In this document: one piece after another, positions 6,056 through 8,785 of the stretch | How positions within the stretch are numbered: position 1 is the first letter of the stretch | Layout of the letters: each line of letters opens with the position of its first letter | From: Woeseia sp. | GTDB lineage: Bacteria > Pseudomonadota > Gammaproteobacteria > Steroidobacterales > Woeseiaceae | Assembly: GCA_018701055.1 (NCBI GenBank) | Contig: JABIUH010000452.1 | Location: 1 to 8,785, forward strand | DNA: 8,785 nucleotides | Reading direction: 5' to 3' | Program-made: the position numbers and the translations under genes | Notes under the pieces: generated by a model | What the model was told of the DNA's origin: nothing | What the model saw: the letters and a program-made list of their open reading frames with translations, nothing else | The model's database searches: none

Positions 6056-8714
6056 ACGCCTCCGCGGTAATAGCATTCAGGATTTTCTCGCGCAGATGGT
6101 CGCACGCGGCATCGTCCAGTGGTTTGTTATTCATATTGGAAATATAGAAAACGTCTTCAGCTTTCTCGCCAATCGTTAATATTTTTGCGGTGTCGATATC
6201 GATGCCCAGCTCGACGAACAATTGCCCGACGGTTGAGAGAAGGCCGGGCCGATCACCAGTTACGAGTTCCATCACCGTGCGCTGGTTGGTTTCATCCTGA
6301 TTGAAATTCACTGAAGATTTCGTGGTGAAAACTTTTGCCTGGCGTGGCGGCGAACGTGTGACTTTGGTTTGTTCTTCGTTTCCTGCTCCGAGGATTTTGG
6401 TGAGAGCGCTTTGTATTCGGGACAGACGTGAAGGATCAACTGTGGTGCGCTGATCGAGTTCCATGAATACGTAAGTGTCCAGGCTATAGCCATTGGCAAG
6501 CGGCACGATTCGGACATCGGCAATAGTCATTCCCAGTTCGGCGAGCAATCCAGTTGCCATCGCGAAGGTTCGTTTGATACGAGGTGTATATAAAATCGCC
6601 TCAATACCATCTCCGTCGGCTTGCAGGCGCATGTCAAGGAGTCCAGTTTTGGATTTACTGTCATTACTGACAAGAAATTTTGTGTGCCACGCAATTTCAT
6701 TGCTGCGGTACCGCAGGAAATAGTCCTCTGTAAACAGCTCCCAGATTTTTTCTATCGCCTGAGACTGAAGGGTCGATTCGACCAGGAGGCCACGTGCAGC
6801 TTCTTGGGTTTCATTAATAAGTAGATCACGTTCAATGGGGGCCTCCAAGCCGCGCCGCAGCGCTCTCGCAGTTTGTAAATAAAGTTCGCGGAATAACGAT
6901 GCTTTCCAGGAGTTCCATAGACGAGGGTTGGTTGCCTTCACATCTGCAACTGTTAAGACGTACAGATAATCCAGATGCATCTGATCGCGCATGAGTGCTG
7001 CGAATTCGTTAATTACGTCAGGGTCACCGATGTCTTTCTTCTGTGCAGTCATTGATAGTGTTAGGTGATGGCGTACAAGCCAGGCAACCGTGCGGGCTTC
7101 GTACTGGCTTAACCCATGTTCGAGGCAAAAGGATTCTGCGTCGATTGCGCCGAGTTCGGAATGGTCACCGCCACGCCCTTTAGCGATGTCGTGAAACAAT
7201 CCAGCCAGATACGCGATCTCAGGTTTTTCGAATGACTGCATCAATGGTGAGCAATGCGGATGCTCATGGTCATAACGAGTAAGCGCAAAGCGGCGCAATT
7301 TACTCACAACGAAAAGGGTGTGATGATCAACCGTGTAGGCATGAAACAAATCGTATTGCATGCGCCCAACGATGCGCCCGAATGCCGGGATGTACAGTCC
7401 GAGCACACCATACAAATTCATTCTTCTAAGCCCGTGTGTGACGCCTGCCGGCGCACGTAATATGCTCAAGAATAGACGATGGTTGCGCGGATTTTGTCGA
7501 AAACTTTCATCGATTAAATGTAGGTTTCGGCGGACCTGACCAACTGTGTAGGCACTGACGCCACGTATACCGGTTTCGGTTTGTAAGAGTTTGAAAAGCT
7601 CGAGTAAGGCAGATGGATTTGTGGGGAAAATGGTATCGCTGGTGGTTTGTAAGAATCCGTTCTTCACTTCAAATCGATCATTAATTGGCGTAGGCGTGGC
7701 GTTGGCATCTAGGAGAATTGCTTCCTCAAATAATTGCAGCAGCATTTCGTTGAGCCGACTTAAATCCATGACCGTTCTGTAGTAGCGCTGCATAAGCTGT
7801 TCGACAGCAAGTGTGTAGCTCGCATCTTGGTAGCCGAGTATCTTCGCAAGACCCGATTGATGATCGAAGAGCAGGCGGTCTTCACGTCGACCGGTCATTA
7901 CATGTAGTCCAAAACGGACGCGCCAAAGAAATAGCTCACCATCCTTCAGGAGTTCGAGTTGCCCGGGAGTCAAAAATTTGTGCGCGACCAGTTCATCGAG
8001 TGTGCGAACACCGAAATGTCTTTTGGCGACCCAACCGATCATTTGAATGTCGCGCAGTCCACCGGGACTTCCCTTAACATTCGGTTCTAATTGATAGGCC
8101 GTATTTTCGTAACGGTGATGGCGCTGTTCTTGTTCCTTTCTCTTTTCGCCGAAAAATTCTCGAGAAGGCCATGCACCGCTGGCGGACAGTGTCTCGTTCA
8201 TTGAGACGAAGAGATTTTCGGGGCCCGTCACGACTCGTGATTCAAGAAGTGTCGTTGCAATAGAAATGTCGCGGCTGGCTTCCGCAGCACATTCAGCGCC
8301 GCTTCGGACGCTGTGTCCAACGTCCAGACCGACGTCCCACAGAGATGTGAAGAATGCGGCGATGCTGCCGTCTGCAATGCCCGCATCCAACACCTCGTCG
8401 ACAAGAATCATAATATCGACGTCAGATCCTGGATGAAGTTCTCCCCGGCCATACCCACCAACCGCAATAACAGCGGCAGAGTTTGTTAGCCCGGGTGCCG
8501 CCTGTCTCCATAGTTCGCGTAAAACACGATCGACAATGGCGGCTCTCATCGGAACGAGAACAGCGACGGATTCACCCGCCAGAAATCGCTGCTGCAGATT
8601 TTCGTCGGCAGCGCGAAGCGCGTCTTTTAGATTCAGCGTTGTCGAATCGTCGTCGAGGGCCGCGACTAGAATTTGATAAGAAGCATCAGAATCGTAGAGT
8701 TTCTCAGCGATCAT
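6054..8714 (-). CDS. glnD: Bifunctional [protein-PII] uridylyltransferase / uridylyl-removing enzyme GlnD
   Basis: GlnD senses glutamine. When it is scarce, GlnD uridylylates PII proteins (GlnB/GlnK); when it is plentiful, it removes UMP. This sets glutamine synthetase activity and NtrBC signalling. The 886 residues are full length (E. coli 890). The nucleotidyltransferase domain (about 60-190) carries AVGGYGRGELHPGSDVDI at 84-101, with Asp98 and Asp100 as metal ligands. The GlnD linker region has NVKGSPGGLRDIQ (212-224). The HD hydrolase domain (about 460-590) has DHHT (463-466) and LFHDIAKGRGGDHS (506-519) with His508-Asp509. Two ACT domains follow, at about 707-785 and 814-884, the second beginning ELVTGDRPGLLSTVGQLF. 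No key residue is missing. The ATG overlaps the map stop by 11 nt and lacks a clear Shine-Dalgarno site, so translation is probably coupled to map. Confidence 0.98.
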   Translation of the reverse strand: MIAEKLYDSDASYQILVAALDDDSTTLNLKDALRAADENLQQRFLAGESVAVLVPMRAAIVDRVLRELWRQAAPGLTNSAAVIAVGGYGRGELHPGSDVDIMILVDEVLDAGIADGSIAAFFTSLWDVGLDVGHSVRSGAECAAEASRDISIATTLLESRVVTGPENLFVSMNETLSASGAWPSREFFGEKRKEQEQRHHRYENTAYQLEPNVKGSPGGLRDIQMIGWVAKRHFGVRTLDELVAHKFLTPGQLELLKDGELFLWRVRFGLHVMTGRREDRLLFDHQSGLAKILGYQDASYTLAVEQLMQRYYRTVMDLSRLNEMLLQLFEEAILLDANATPTPINDRFEVKNGFLQTTSDTIFPTNPSALLELFKLLQTETGIRGVSAYTVGQVRRNLHLIDESFRQNPRNHRLFLSILRAPAGVTHGLRRMNLYGVLGLYIPAFGRIVGRMQYDLFHAYTVDHHTLFVVSKLRRFALTRYDHEHPHCSPLMQSFEKPEIAYLAGLFHDIAKGRGGDHSELGAIDAESFCLEHGLSQYEARTVAWLVRHHLTLSMTAQKKDIGDPDVINEFAALMRDQMHLDYLYVLTVADVKATNPRLWNSWKASLFRELYLQTARALRRGLEAPIERDLLINETQEAARGLLVESTLQSQAIEKIWELFTEDYFLRYRSNEIAWHTKFLVSNDSKSKTGLLDMRLQADGDGIEAILYTPRIKRTFAMATGLLAELGMTIADVRIVPLANGYSLDTYVFMELDQRTTVDPSRLSRIQSALTKILGAGNEEQTKVTRSPPRQAKVFTTKSSVNFNQDETNQRTVMELVTGDRPGLLSTVGQLFVELGIDIDTAKILTIGEKAEDVFYISNMNNKPLDDAACDHLREKILNAITAEA

Positions 8715-8785
8715 CTGCGCCGAGTGTCAAAACCTCAAAACCGGAATCCGTTATGAGTATGGTGTGCTCCCACTGCGCCGAAAGC
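8704..8785 (-). CDS. map: Methionine aminopeptidase type I, C-terminal 26 residues (5' end outside window)
   Basis: The minus strand from 8784 down to the TGA at 8706-8704 reads LSAQWEHTILITDSGFEVLT followed by LGADDR. This is the C-terminus of type I methionine aminopeptidase, which removes initiator methionine from new proteins. The Glu in SAQWEHT corresponds to the last metal ligand (Glu235 in E. coli). E. coli Map extends further past the equivalent point, so this tail is shorter. The gene runs into glnD with an 11-nt overlap, and map-glnD adjacency is also found in E. coli. Only the tail is visible, but the motif match and context are strong. Confidence 0.9.
   Translation of the reverse strand, partial: LSAQWEHTILITDSGFEVLTLGADDR

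Noticed and set aside
6046..6105. Longer start for the yffB-like gene, adding 20 residues
   Set aside because: The extension overlaps the end of glnD, resembles no family N-terminus, and the internal ATG has a good AGGA site and matches the family start.
1..8785. Defence system, mobile island or biosynthetic cluster
   Set aside because: Every substantial gene belongs to a known chromosomal family. No transposase, integrase, toxin-antitoxin pair, repeat array or attachment-site duplication was seen.

Overview
The window reads as ordinary chromosome from a gammaproteobacterium. The evidence is the protein families and their order. A YoaA-type helicase sits next to tsaB, as in Escherichia coli, and map-glnD and yffB-dapE are neighbours as in enteric and related genomes. 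I see no IS element, phage gene, CRISPR array, tRNA or rRNA, and I cannot name a species.

Layout. Bases 1-2016, plus strand: the 3' part of a YoaA/DinG-type DNA helicase, then tsaB (partner of the tRNA t6A synthesis enzymes), then an unrecognised 56-codon ORF. Each start codon overlaps the previous stop by 4 nt, so the three probably form one translationally coupled unit. Bases 2017-2128 separate converging genes and hold one hairpin. Bases 2129-3613, minus strand: an outer-membrane porin of the OprO/OprP type. Bases 3614-4028: a 415-nt divergent intergenic region with the porin leader, possible promoter elements for both sides, and no convincing gene. Bases 4029-4523, plus strand: dsbB. Bases 4531-8785, minus strand, in transcription order: the tail of map, glnD, a yffB/arsC-like gene and dapE. 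These are packed with an 11-nt overlap, an 8-nt gap and a 24-nt gap, and look like one operon.

How the genes relate. GlnD is the nitrogen-status sensor that uridylylates PII proteins. DapE makes LL-diaminopimelate for lysine and peptidoglycan. Map removes initiator methionines. Their clustering couples growth functions and is not a special pathway. DsbB reoxidises DsbA in the periplasm. The divergent porin has exactly two cysteines, eight residues apart, so it is a plausible but unproven client of that system.

I searched for an undescribed system and did not find one. The items most worth checking are the coupled small ORF after tsaB, the CxxC pair in the YffB-like protein, and the serine run and cysteine pair in the porin.
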